20,686 nucleotides of DNA from UBA6019 sp035535055 (GTDB lineage Bacteria > Chloroflexota > Dormibacteria > Dormibacterales > Dormibacteraceae). Where the stretch lies: the NCBI GenBank assembly GCA_035535055.1, contig DATLQT010000072.1:1-20686 (forward strand), written 5' to 3'. A program made the position numbers and the translations under genes. This document shows, piece by piece, positions 14,072-20,686 of the stretch; within the stretch, counting starts at the first letter, position 1; the number at the start of each line of letters is the position of its first letter. Under the pieces are notes generated by a model, which saw only the letters and a list, made by a program, of their open reading frames with translations, did not search any database and was not told where the DNA came from.

Positions 14072-15336
14072 CGGCGCCAGTCCAGCAGCGCAGAACAGTC
14101 GTAGCCCGCCGCCCCGAGCTTCGCCGCCACCCGCTCGGGCAGCGTATGCAGCTCGGCCAGGTCGGCAACCTCCGGCTGTCCCTGCGGCCCTTCGGTCACG
14201 ACGCCGATGGAGCGGAGCCGGCGGCGCCGCAGACCGGCCTCGGTGCTGACCCCGAGCTGGAGTACGAGATCGACGGTGCGAGCGATCTCGGCGCTGATCG
14301 CCTCCGGTCGCGGCGCTGCCGCGTTGCGGAGGGCGAGGCGGGCGAGCCGCGGAAGCGTGTCGCGTGGCGTCTCCGAGTGGATGGTGCAGATCGAGCCCGG
14401 ATGGCCCGTGTTCATGGCATCGAGGAGATCGAGCGCCTCCGCGCCGCGGACCTCGCCGATCACTATCCGGTCGGGGCTCATCCTCAGCGCCTCGTGGACC
14501 AGGAGAGGAATCCCGATCGCCCCGCGGCCCTCGACGTTGGCCGGTCGGCCCTCGAGGGATACGCAGTCGGGCAGCTCCCGCCAGAGGTGCAGCTCGGCCT
14601 GATCCTCGATCGTGACCAGTCGCTCGGTCGGAGGGATCAGCCGGCAGAGCGTGCGCACGAAGGTCGTCTTGCCGGTCCCGGTGCCCCCCGCGACGAGCAC
14701 GTTGAGCCGCGATCGGACGACCGCCTCCAGGAAGGGGATCGATCCCGCCGATAGAAAGCCCGCCTGGGCCAGGTCAGCCAGCTCCCGGAAGCGCGAGGGG
14801 ACATGGCGTCGGATGGTCACCGCGAGGGGTCGCGCCGGCGGTGACAGCGCCGCGTGGAGCCGGCTTCCGTCGGGGAGGGTGAGCGTGACCATGGGGCTGG
14901 AGCGATCAAGCCGGGCGCTCCCCGCACCGTCGGTGTACCAGTGGACGAGCTCGACCAGTGCCTCCTCGGACGGGAAGGGCGGGGGCACTTCCTCCCGACG
15001 CCCATCGCGGAGGACGTAGGCCGTGCCGGTGCCGTTGACCCGGATCTCCTCGACCGAAGGATCGGCGAGAAATTCAGCCAGCGGCCCCAGCGGAGTCACC
15101 GCACCGTAGACGCGCCTCCACATCGCGACCGATGCGTCCCGGTCGGCGCCCAGTCCGGCCAGCCGGTGCTCCTCCGCCACCACCCTGCCGACCATGGCGT
15201 AGACCCAGTCCTGGTCCTCGAGGCCGACCCTCGCCGACCCTCGCTCACCAAGGCGCTGGGCGAGTTGGAGCTCCACTGAGCCTAGTACCCGGGCCTCGAC
15301 GTCGACGATGGCCTCGGCCGCGGCGTCTACGGCCAC
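14068..15336 (-). CDS. tadA: Tad pilus assembly ATPase TadA/CpaF
   Basis: A 422-residue secretion ATPase that powers Flp pilus extrusion. The N-terminal domain is followed by the RecA-like core. Walker A is AGGTGTGKTT with Lys223, the Asp box is VTIEDQAELHL, Walker B is RIVIGEVRG with Glu295, and the His box MNTGHPGSICTIHS holds His312 and His320. All key residues are intact, so it should be an active ATPase. Start GTG 15336 overlaps the end of tadZ by 10 nt. Length and motif order are those of the CpaF group rather than PilB or PilT. Confidence 0.95.
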   Translation of the reverse strand: MAVDAAAEAIVDVEARVLGSVELQLAQRLGERGSARVGLEDQDWVYAMVGRVVAEEHRLAGLGADRDASVAMWRRVYGAVTPLGPLAEFLADPSVEEIRVNGTGTAYVLRDGRREEVPPPFPSEEALVELVHWYTDGAGSARLDRSSPMVTLTLPDGSRLHAALSPPARPLAVTIRRHVPSRFRELADLAQAGFLSAGSIPFLEAVVRSRLNVLVAGGTGTGKTTFVRTLCRLIPPTERLVTIEDQAELHLWRELPDCVSLEGRPANVEGRGAIGIPLLVHEALRMSPDRIVIGEVRGAEALDLLDAMNTGHPGSICTIHSETPRDTLPRLARLALRNAAAPRPEAISAEIARTVDLVLQLGVSTEAGLRRRRLRSIGVVTEGPQGQPEVADLAELHTLPERVAAKLGAAGYDCSALLDWRR

Positions 15337-16052
15337 CGATCGCCACCCCCTCCGCTCACATCGGGATGAACGCAGCGGGCGAGCTCGGCGAAGTGCCGGC
15401 GGAATTCGCGCACCCGTTGGGGCCCCTGACAGCGGCGGGCTGCGGCGCGCGCGCCGCCCGGACTCTCCGGCAGGCGGGTAAGGAGCGGCAGCTGGTGCCT
15501 CTCAGCCAGCACGAGGCCCGCGTCCGAAAGCCGGTCGGCCCCGAGCCGGTTGAGCACGATGCCGGCGCTGACGCGGGGCAACTGGTCGCCGCCCAGCAGG
15601 CGGTCGGCACGCTCGAAGCCGCTCCGGTCCGGCGCCACCACCCAGAGCAGCCAGTCAGAACAGGCGACCAGCTCACGCTGGAGACGCCCCGGGCGGTGTC
15701 CGAGGTCGATGACCACCGCCATGTAGCGCTGACGCGCCAGGTCGGCCAGCTGTCGGCCGTCGACCTCGACCGCGTCTCCGCTCAGGTCGAGGCAGTGCAG
15801 CCGGGGCGCGGCGGACTGAACCGCGCCCGCCACGGCCGCCTCGCTGACCGGGCCGAGCCCGGCGATCGGCGCCGCCACCTCCGGCCGGGCGAGGTCGAGC
15901 GAGCATGCGAGCGAGCCGGATTCACCATCCGCGTCGATGAGGAGCGTCTCCAAACCCGCCTCGGCAAGCCGTCCGGCGAGCCCGAGGGCGACAAAGCTGC
16001 AGCCGGGGCTGCCCTTGGCCGAGGCCACCGTGATGACGCGCGAGCGGGTCAC
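15327..16052 (-). CDS. TadZ/CpaE-like MinD-ParA family protein with atypical P-loop
   Basis: A 241-residue deviant Walker-A ATPase-fold protein thought to localise the Tad machine. The N-terminal motif is ASAKGSPGCSFVALGLA: the signature Lys13 is kept, but the normal P-loop lysine is Cys18 and GG is GS. LLIDADGESGSLACSLDL (Asp40, Asp42) and VVIDLGHRPGRL correspond to the A' and switch regions. No receiver domain precedes it, unlike alphaproteobacterial CpaE. TadZ proteins are known to have degenerate P-loops, so it may bind but not hydrolyse ATP. Start GTG 16052 overlaps the cpaB stop as GTGA. Confidence 0.85.
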   Translation of the reverse strand: MTRSRVITVASAKGSPGCSFVALGLAGRLAEAGLETLLIDADGESGSLACSLDLARPEVAAPIAGLGPVSEAAVAGAVQSAAPRLHCLDLSGDAVEVDGRQLADLARQRYMAVVIDLGHRPGRLQRELVACSDWLLWVVAPDRSGFERADRLLGGDQLPRVSAGIVLNRLGADRLSDAGLVLAERHQLPLLTRLPESPGGARAAARRCQGPQRVREFRRHFAELARCVHPDVSGGGGDRWP

Positions 16053-16669
16053 CCGGCGGCGGCGGCCAGCGCCGCCTCCCCCGACCCGATCGGCGCGACC
16101 TCCACCGGCGGCGCCGGCGCGCCGGTCACCACCGCGGCCAGTCGCATCGTCCCGGCGGCGTAGACGAAGGCGAGCTCCTGCCTGCCGCGGACCTGGAGGA
16201 CCAAACCGTCGGGACTGAGCGCCGCCACCGAGACCGCCCAGGCGAACGGCTGGGCCACCACCTGGTCGCCGTTACCAGTCAGGGCGAAGAGGTCGACGCG
16301 ATCCCCCGGCCGTACGGGGGGAAGATCCTTGATGGGCACCGCCACCAGCGCGTCGGCACCGTTCGCCGGCTGCGGCTCGACGTCCGACCGCTGCAGGAGC
16401 TGGCCCGAGCTCAGCTGGTGGCGCGCGCGGCTGCCGAGCAGGAGCCCGCGGTCACCGCCGCCGAAGAGAAGGGCGGCCTGGCCCGGGTCGACGCCGGCGT
16501 GCACCTCGGTCAGCACATCGGCGGTGATCGGCGCCCCGGCGGGCAGGTCCTGGCTGACGGCGTAAAAGGTCCGGGCACCGCCAACAGTCCCGGCGTAGAG
16601 GAGGAGCCCGGCCGCGACGCCGCAGCCGAGCGCCAGGCAGAGGGTCGCAGCGATGATCCTGCGAAGCAT
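16049..16669 (-). CDS. RcpC/CpaB-like SAF-domain pilus assembly protein
   Basis: A 206-residue membrane-anchored protein, first of the tad operon. An N-terminal membrane segment (IIAATLCLALGCGVAAGLLLY, residues 5-25) is followed by a SAF domain: TFYAVSQDLPAGAPITADVLTEV, RHQLSSGQLLQRSDVE, then LVAVPIKDLPPVRPGDRVDLFAL. The VRPGDRVDL pattern is characteristic of CpaB/RcpC, which in diderm bacteria works with the secretin and in others probably links the machine to the wall. ATG 16669 was chosen because upstream codons of the same frame run into the divergent regulatory region and gene. No clear Shine-Dalgarno is present. Confidence 0.88.
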   Translation of the reverse strand: MLRRIIAATLCLALGCGVAAGLLLYAGTVGGARTFYAVSQDLPAGAPITADVLTEVHAGVDPGQAALLFGGGDRGLLLGSRARHQLSSGQLLQRSDVEPQPANGADALVAVPIKDLPPVRPGDRVDLFALTGNGDQVVAQPFAWAVSVAALSPDGLVLQVRGRQELAFVYAAGTMRLAAVVTGAPAPPVEVAPIGSGEAALAAAAG

Positions 16670-16748
16670 TTCGGGGCGAAGCCTAAGACCGCCGGGAAGC
16701 GGCGCCAACAGGACCGGTAAAGAATGCGTCAGGCGCGCACCATATGAT

Positions 16749-16781
16749 CGGGTGTAAATAAATACTTTACGTTTGCACCCG
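16749..16781. promoter_or_regulatory. inverted repeat in AT-rich divergent promoter region (possible operator)
   Basis: Arms CGGGTGTAAA (16749-16758) and TTTGCACCCG (16772-16781) are complementary over 10 bp with one T-G mismatch. A second, perfect pair GTAAA (16754-16758) and TTTAC (16766-16770) lies inside and uses the same left arm. It is the most AT-rich spot of the region, in the 141-bp gap between the tad operon and the divergent unknown gene. A regulator binding site controlling both is the simplest reading. Confidence 0.45.
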
Positions 16782-16792
16782 CCCGCGTTAGC

Positions 16793-16807
16793 TTCGGCAG
16801 AGCCGAA
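16793..16807 (+). repeat. small hairpin directly before the start of the unknown gene
   Basis: TTCGGC-AGA-GCCGAA is a perfect 6-bp stem with a 3-nt loop ending 3 nt before ATG 16811. In the mRNA it would lie where a ribosome binding site is expected, and no other Shine-Dalgarno is visible. Confidence 0.4.
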
Positions 16808-16810
16808 AAG

Positions 16811-17377
16811 ATGAGTGCCACTCGCCACGATCCCGACGAGGGTGACCGCCGCCAGCTGTTGCACGAGTCCGACCACCTGTTGGACGAGGTGGAAGAGCTC
16901 CGCCTTCAGGACCGGCTCCGCGTCCCCGAACACCTGGGGGCCGCGATCGAGCGGCTCCAGGTGAGGGCCGGTCGGGGTGACGCGTCGGTCGCCCCGGCCA
17001 CGCTCCGCAGCGCCCACGAACTCGTGCTCAGCGTGCAGTACCGGTTGATGAGCGGCAATCCCCGCAACCGCGCCATCGGCACCCACCTTGGCCGCGGTGC
17101 CGGCCAGGCGACGGTCCGGGCAATCGCCGCCGGAGGCAGCTGGAAGCACCTCGTCCTGCCCCCGATCACGGCGGCGCCGACCACCGAATGGCGCGCGCTG
17201 GTCGAGGCAACCCTGGACCGCGCTCTCGACCGCTGGGCCTTCACCCAGCACCACGCCGCGCGCGCCGCCCGCGATCGCAGCGGCGCCCGCCAGGCCCTCG
17301 CCCGTGCCCGGGTGGCCTGGGCCAACTACTGGGAGCTCCACGAGGAGGCGGCCCGGCTGCTCGGGACGCCCGGCTAA
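16811..17377 (+). CDS. hypothetical protein, divergent from the tad operon
   Basis: I do not recognise this 188-residue protein. It is soluble, with no signal peptide or membrane segment. The first 50 residues are acidic and helical (LLHESDHLLDEVEELRLQDRL). A middle part contains LRSAHELVLSVQYRLMSGNPRNRA and GSWKHLVLPPITAAPTTEW, and the C-terminus is a long Arg/Ala-rich helical region (ALDRWAFTQHHAARAARDRSGARQA is split by no obvious break). Codon use and the third-position GC pattern look like its neighbours, so it is probably real. It shares its 141-bp promoter gap with the tad operon and ends 30 bp before the acyl-CoA ligase. A regulatory or accessory role in pilus formation is only a guess. 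Confidence 0.7.
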   Translation: MSATRHDPDEGDRRQLLHESDHLLDEVEELRLQDRLRVPEHLGAAIERLQVRAGRGDASVAPATLRSAHELVLSVQYRLMSGNPRNRAIGTHLGRGAGQATVRAIAAGGSWKHLVLPPITAAPTTEWRALVEATLDRALDRWAFTQHHAARAARDRSGARQALARARVAWANYWELHEEAARLLGTPG

Positions 17378-17392
17378 AGACGGTCAGGGACT

Positions 17393-17398
17393 TAGAAT
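17393..17398 (+). promoter_or_regulatory. candidate -10 box for the acyl-CoA ligase gene
   Basis: TAGAAT, in the context TTAGAATCGG, ends 9 nt before ATG 17408. The same hexamer in a near-identical context stands before the carboxylase operon. The GGGCGGAG right at the ATG is too close to act as a normal ribosome binding site, which again suggests a nearly leaderless message. No -35 was found. Confidence 0.4.
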
Positions 17399-17407
17399 CG
17401 GGCGGAG

Positions 17408-19369
17408 ATGCAGCCGGTCGTCATCGGGGACGTCGTCTGGGAGCCGACTCCCGAGGTGATCCGGAATGCGCGGCTGACGCGCTTCATGGAGCGCTATGGG
17501 ATCGCCGGGATGGACGAACTCCAGCGGCGTTCGGTCGAGGAACCGGACTGGTTCTGGGACGCCGTCATCCACGACCTCGGCATCTCCTTCTACCGGCATT
17601 ACGACCAGGTCCTCGATGAATCCGAGGGGCCGGAGTGGCCGCGCTGGTTCAAGGGCGGCAAGATCAACATCGTCCAGACCTGCCTCGACCACTGGGTCGC
17701 CGGACCGAAGGCCCAGCCGGACAAGGTCGCGCTGATCTGGGAGGGCGAGCCGGGTGAGGTCCGCCGATTGACCTACCGCGAGCTCGACCAGCAGGTCGGC
17801 AAGCTCGGCCACGCGCTCAAGAGGCTCGGGGTGCAGCCCGGCGAGGGGGTAGGGGTCTTCCTGCCGATGTGCCCAGAGGTCGCGATCGCCCTGCTGGCCA
17901 TTGCCAAGATCGGCGCGGTCATAGTTCCCCTCTTCAGCGGCTTCGGCCCCGCGGCGGTCGCCTCGCGGCTCAACGACGCCGATGCCCGCGTCCTGCTCTG
18001 CGCCGACGGCTTTTACCGGCGCGGCAAGGTGGTCGAGATGAAGGAGGTCGCCGACCGGGCGCTCGACGAGTGCCCGAAGATCGAGCACCTCGTCGTGCTC
18101 CGCCGGGTGGTCCGCGAGATCCCCTGGACCCACGGCCGCGACCACGTCTGGGAGCAGCTGGTCGAGGACGAGCCCGCCGAGCTGCCGACCCATCGCTGCG
18201 ACCCCGACCACCCGATCATGGTCATCTATACCTCGGGAACGACGGGCAGGCCGAAGGGCGCGATCCACTGCCACGCAGGGTTCCCCGTCAAGGGGGCTCA
18301 GGACATGTCCTGGGGCTTCGACGTCGGCCGCGACGACACCATCTTCTGGATCACCGATATCGGCTGGATGATGGGTCCCTGGCTGATCTTCGGGAGCCTC
18401 AGCCAGGGCGCCACGATGGTGCTCTACGAAGGCACCCCCGACACGCCCGGCCCGGATCGGATGTGGCGCATGATCGCCGACCACAAGGTCACCGTCTTCG
18501 GCTGCGCCCCGACCCTCATCCGTTCGCTGATGGCCGCCGGCGACGAGCACCCGGCCAAGCACGACCTCTCGAGCCTGCGGATCCTCGGGAGCACGGGCGA
18601 GGCCTGGAATCCCGAGCCGTGGATGTGGTTCTTCGAGCAGGTCGGCAAGCGGAAGCTGCCGGTCATCAACTACACCGGTGGCACCGAGATAGCGGGCGGG
18701 ATCCTCCAATCCAACGTGCTGGCCCCTCAGCGTCCCTGCTCGTTTAGTGGGCCGATCCCCGGTATGGCGGCCGATGTGGTGGACGACCAGGGAGTCAGTG
18801 TCCGGGGCGAGGTCGGCGAGCTCGTCGTCCGCCGGCCGTGGGTGGGCATGACCAACGGGTTCTGGAAGGACCGCGAACGCTACGTCTCGACCTACTGGAG
18901 CCGCTTCGAGGGCGTCTGGCTGCACGGCGACTGGGCTTACGTCGACCCCCGCGACGGGCTCTGGTACGTGCTCGGGCGCTCGGACGACACGCTCAAGATC
19001 GCCGGCAAGAGGCTCGGGCCGGCCGAGGTGGAGTCGGTGGTGGTTGGACACCGCCAGGTGGCGGAGGCGGCGGCGGTGGGGGTTCCTGACGACATCAAGG
19101 GCGAGGCGCTGGTTGTCTTCGTGGTGTTGCGGCCAGGCGTCGAGACCGCTCCCCAACTGGAGGCTGAACTCAAGGACATGGTCGCCCGCGACATGGGCAA
19201 GCCACTGCGCCCAAAGGCCATCCACTTCGTCCCCGACCTGCCGAGAACCCGTAACGCCAAGATCCTTCGCCGGGTGGTAAAGGCGGTCTACCTGGGCCTG
19301 CCGCCGGGTGACCTCACCGCGCTCGAGAACCCGCAGTCCCTGGAAGCCATCGAGGCCGCCCGAGCCTGA
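17408..19369 (+). CDS. acetyl-CoA-synthetase-like AMP-forming acyl-CoA ligase
   Basis: Activates a carboxylic acid with ATP to an acyl-AMP and then to acyl-CoA. The 653-residue length and an N-terminal ACAS_N-type region (about 30-100) place it in the acetyl/propionyl-CoA synthetase branch. Visible motifs are the P-loop YTSGTTGRPKG (274-284), DIGWMMGPW, YTGGTEIAGG (422-431), HGDWAY (506-511), the hinge GRSDDTLKIAGKRLGPAEVES and PRTRNAKILRR with catalytic, acetylatable Lys618. The position that holds the acetate-specifying Trp in true Acs (WWQTETG) is NYTGGTE here, so a larger acid is likely; which one is unknown. The stop overlaps the downstream transporter gene, suggesting uptake and activation of the same acid. 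Confidence 0.92.
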   Translation: MQPVVIGDVVWEPTPEVIRNARLTRFMERYGIAGMDELQRRSVEEPDWFWDAVIHDLGISFYRHYDQVLDESEGPEWPRWFKGGKINIVQTCLDHWVAGPKAQPDKVALIWEGEPGEVRRLTYRELDQQVGKLGHALKRLGVQPGEGVGVFLPMCPEVAIALLAIAKIGAVIVPLFSGFGPAAVASRLNDADARVLLCADGFYRRGKVVEMKEVADRALDECPKIEHLVVLRRVVREIPWTHGRDHVWEQLVEDEPAELPTHRCDPDHPIMVIYTSGTTGRPKGAIHCHAGFPVKGAQDMSWGFDVGRDDTIFWITDIGWMMGPWLIFGSLSQGATMVLYEGTPDTPGPDRMWRMIADHKVTVFGCAPTLIRSLMAAGDEHPAKHDLSSLRILGSTGEAWNPEPWMWFFEQVGKRKLPVINYTGGTEIAGGILQSNVLAPQRPCSFSGPIPGMAADVVDDQGVSVRGEVGELVVRRPWVGMTNGFWKDRERYVSTYWSRFEGVWLHGDWAYVDPRDGLWYVLGRSDDTLKIAGKRLGPAEVESVVVGHRQVAEAAAVGVPDDIKGEALVVFVVLRPGVETAPQLEAELKDMVARDMGKPLRPKAIHFVPDLPRTRNAKILRRVVKAVYLGLPPGDLTALENPQSLEAIEAARA

Positions 19370-20544
19370 CCCGCGGCATAGCGCTTCGGATCGCCCTTCT
19401 CTGGCTGGCGGGCAACTCGGTCCGCTTGACGCTGCTGGCGGTACCGCCGCTCTTGCCGTCCATCCACCGGAGCCTCCCGCTCAACGAGAGCGAGATCGGC
19501 GCGGTCTCCTCGCTGCCGATCCTGCTGCTGGCGACCGCCACCATCCTGGGCTCGCTCCTGATCGCGCGCCTTGGCGCTCGGAGGGCGATCATCATCGGCC
19601 TCTTCCTGATCGCCGCCGGCGGAGCGCTCCGCGGCCTCGGACCGAGTGTCGCCGTCCTCTTCGCGATGACCTTCGTGATGGGTGTCGGCATCGCCTTCTC
19701 CCAGCCGGCGCTGCCCTCGCTGGTCGCGCTCTGGGCGCCCCGCAGGATCGGGATCGCCACCGCCGCCTTCTCCAACGGCTTCCTAATCGGCGAGATCCTC
19801 CCCGCCGCGCTGACAGTGCCCTGGGTGCTGAGCCTCGTCGGCGGCCGCTGGGAGGCGGCACTCTCCTTCTGGTCGATCCCGGTCGCCCTGACGGCGCTGG
19901 CGATCTGGCTCGGCACGCCGCACCAAGCACGCCTCGAGGACACGCCGAGGCCTCTGTGGCTGCCCAATTGGCGCGATCCCACCACGCTGAGGCTGGGCTT
20001 CTGCATGGGCACCGCTTCGGCCGCCTACTTCGGCCTCAACGCGTTCCTCCCGGACTATCTCCGTTCAACCCACCACCCGGAGCTGATCACGGTCTCCCTG
20101 ACCTGCCTCAACCTCTTTCAGCTGCCGGCCTCCTTCATCGTCGGCGGCCTCTCCCATCTCGTGCTCGGGCGGCGCTGGCCGTTCGTGGCGACCGGGATCC
20201 TGACCCTCGCAGCGACCGTCGTCTTCGTCTTCGCCTCCGGCATCTGGCAGGCGATCGCCGTCGGCGTGATCGGCTTCGCCGCCGCCCAGGTCTTCATGCT
20301 GGTACTGGCGATGCCGCCCCTCCTGGCCGAGCCGAACGACGTGCACCGGCTGATGGCGGGGATCACGACCATCCAGTACGCGACCAGCTTCCTGGCTCCA
20401 CTGGTCGCCGGTGCGCTCTGGGACGCGACCGGCAGCAACGCCAGCGTCTACCTGATGGTGATCGTCGCCGGGATCGTTCAAGCCCTGGTTCCGCTCGGGC
20501 TGCGACTGCCCGAGCACACGCGGGGCACCGCCTGGGCCGCCTAA
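19366..20544 (+). CDS. MFS transporter, CynX-like
   Basis: A 12-helix-type major facilitator protein of about 392 residues. The N-terminal helix RIALLWLAGNSVRLTLLAVPPLLPSI matches the start of CynX/NimT-type transporters (LLA.N.R...PLLP.I). It is followed by SLPILLLATATILGSLL and ARLGARRAIIIGLFLIAAGG, the MFS loop 2-3 motif. The first standard start, TTG 19426, would cut away half of helix 1, so the true start is upstream. The only candidate is CTG 19366, which overlaps the acyl-CoA ligase stop as CTGA and has GAGG 10 nt before it. The substrate is unknown; an organic anion for the ligase is plausible. Confidence 0.88.
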   Translation: MTRGIALRIALLWLAGNSVRLTLLAVPPLLPSIHRSLPLNESEIGAVSSLPILLLATATILGSLLIARLGARRAIIIGLFLIAAGGALRGLGPSVAVLFAMTFVMGVGIAFSQPALPSLVALWAPRRIGIATAAFSNGFLIGEILPAALTVPWVLSLVGGRWEAALSFWSIPVALTALAIWLGTPHQARLEDTPRPLWLPNWRDPTTLRLGFCMGTASAAYFGLNAFLPDYLRSTHHPELITVSLTCLNLFQLPASFIVGGLSHLVLGRRWPFVATGILTLAATVVFVFASGIWQAIAVGVIGFAAAQVFMLVLAMPPLLAEPNDVHRLMAGITTIQYATSFLAPLVAGALWDATGSNASVYLMVIVAGIVQALVPLGLRLPEHTRGTAWAA

Positions 20545-20564
20545 ACCGAAGTTCCGGAGGCCGG

Positions 20565-20584
20565 CCGAGTTCAGCTGAACTCGG
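20565..20584. repeat. perfect 20-bp palindrome between the MFS gene and the transposase end
   Basis: CCGAGTTCAGCTGAACTCGG equals its own reverse complement over 20 bp. It lies 20 bp after the MFS stop and 20 bp beyond the transposase stop. It has no loop or T-run, so it is a poor intrinsic terminator; it may be part of the insertion-sequence end or a protein-binding site. Confidence 0.7.
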
Positions 20585-20604
20585 AATGGCGATGCAGGTT
20601 CTGG

Positions 20605-20686
20605 CTACAACGAGGCGTTGAGGCCGAGGAGTTGGAGGGCGCGGCTCTGGAGGTCGTTGGGGAGCGCGAGCTTGTCGAAGGTTGCC
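20605..20686 (-). CDS. transposase, C-terminal end (partial)
   Basis: The last 26 codons of a gene entering from the right edge of the window. The residues FDKLALPNDLQSRALQLLGL followed by a short tail and TAG (20607-20605) resemble the C-termini of IS1634-like and other DDE transposases (LPTPLQQRALELLG). The catalytic core lies outside the window, so the family is uncertain. It indicates an insertion sequence beside the acyl-CoA ligase-transporter pair. Confidence 0.55.
   Translation of the reverse strand, partial: ATFDKLALPNDLQSRALQLLGLNASL

Noticed and set aside
16670..16810. A short Flp pilin gene before cpaB
   Set aside because: No frame in this gap encodes a Gly-X(4)-Glu pilin leader followed by a hydrophobic helix.
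16670..17341. Upstream extension of the cpaB reading frame by more than 220 codons
   Set aside because: It runs antisense through the unknown gene at 16811-17377 and across the AT-rich regulatory gap; the membrane anchor of CpaB begins right at ATG 16669.
17384..19225. 613-codon open frame on the minus strand opposite the acyl-CoA ligase
   Set aside because: Low-complexity Asp/Pro/His/Arg-rich translation typical of the antisense of a GC-rich gene; the plus strand has intact enzyme motifs throughout.

Overview
This is a very GC-rich, gene-dense bacterial chromosome segment with a class A RNase P RNA gene, two lipoproteins, a tad/flp pilus assembly locus and a short transposase end. The tad locus has no secretin gene in the window, the lipoproteins are typical of free-living bacteria, and several first genes of operons have a TAnnnT -10 box only 7-12 nt before the start codon and no Shine-Dalgarno. 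Together these suggest a high-GC, probably monoderm lineage such as Dormibacterota/Chloroflexota or a deep actinobacterial group. This assignment is inference; no single gene fixes the taxon.

Layout. 1-440: RNase P RNA (minus) with a readable promoter. 443-907 (+): a small BsuPI-like lipoprotein. 889-5176 (minus): a six-gene, nearly gapless operon running acyl-CoA carboxylase carboxyltransferase, a BKACE (DUF849) beta-keto acid cleavage enzyme, a 70-residue biotin carrier protein, a short TrmK-like tRNA methyltransferase, a C4 zinc-ribbon coiled-coil protein and RNase HI. 5253-6863 (+): a DUF3048 lipoprotein, divergent from that operon. 7002-9634 (minus): etfB-etfA followed by a family 2 glycosyltransferase, whose upstream DNA encodes a stretch resembling the C-terminal tail of cysteinyl-tRNA synthetase. 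9689-10249 (minus): mobA. 10260-11114 (+): a metal-dependent amidohydrolase_2. 11054-16669 (minus): a tad operon (cpaB, tadZ, tadA, tadB, tadC, three TadE-like genes). 16811-17377 (+): an unrecognised gene divergent from tad. 17408-20544 (+): an acetyl-CoA-synthetase-like acyl-CoA ligase overlapping an MFS transporter. 20605-20686 (minus): the last codons of a transposase.

Functionally, the biotin carrier, carboxyltransferase, BKACE, ETF, acyl-CoA ligase, amidohydrolase and transporter point to heterotrophic catabolism of organic acids through CoA thioesters. The biotin carboxylase, acyl-CoA dehydrogenases and ETF:quinone oxidoreductase that would complete these routes are not in the window.

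The most unusual signal is that several genes (RNase HI, TrmK-like, the MFS transporter, possibly the glycosyltransferase) have coding sequence that clearly begins upstream of any ATG, GTG or TTG. In two of them the only sensible start is CTG in a CTGA overlap with the preceding stop codon. This may reflect coupled initiation at non-standard codons. I saw no CRISPR array, tRNA gene or obvious defence system.
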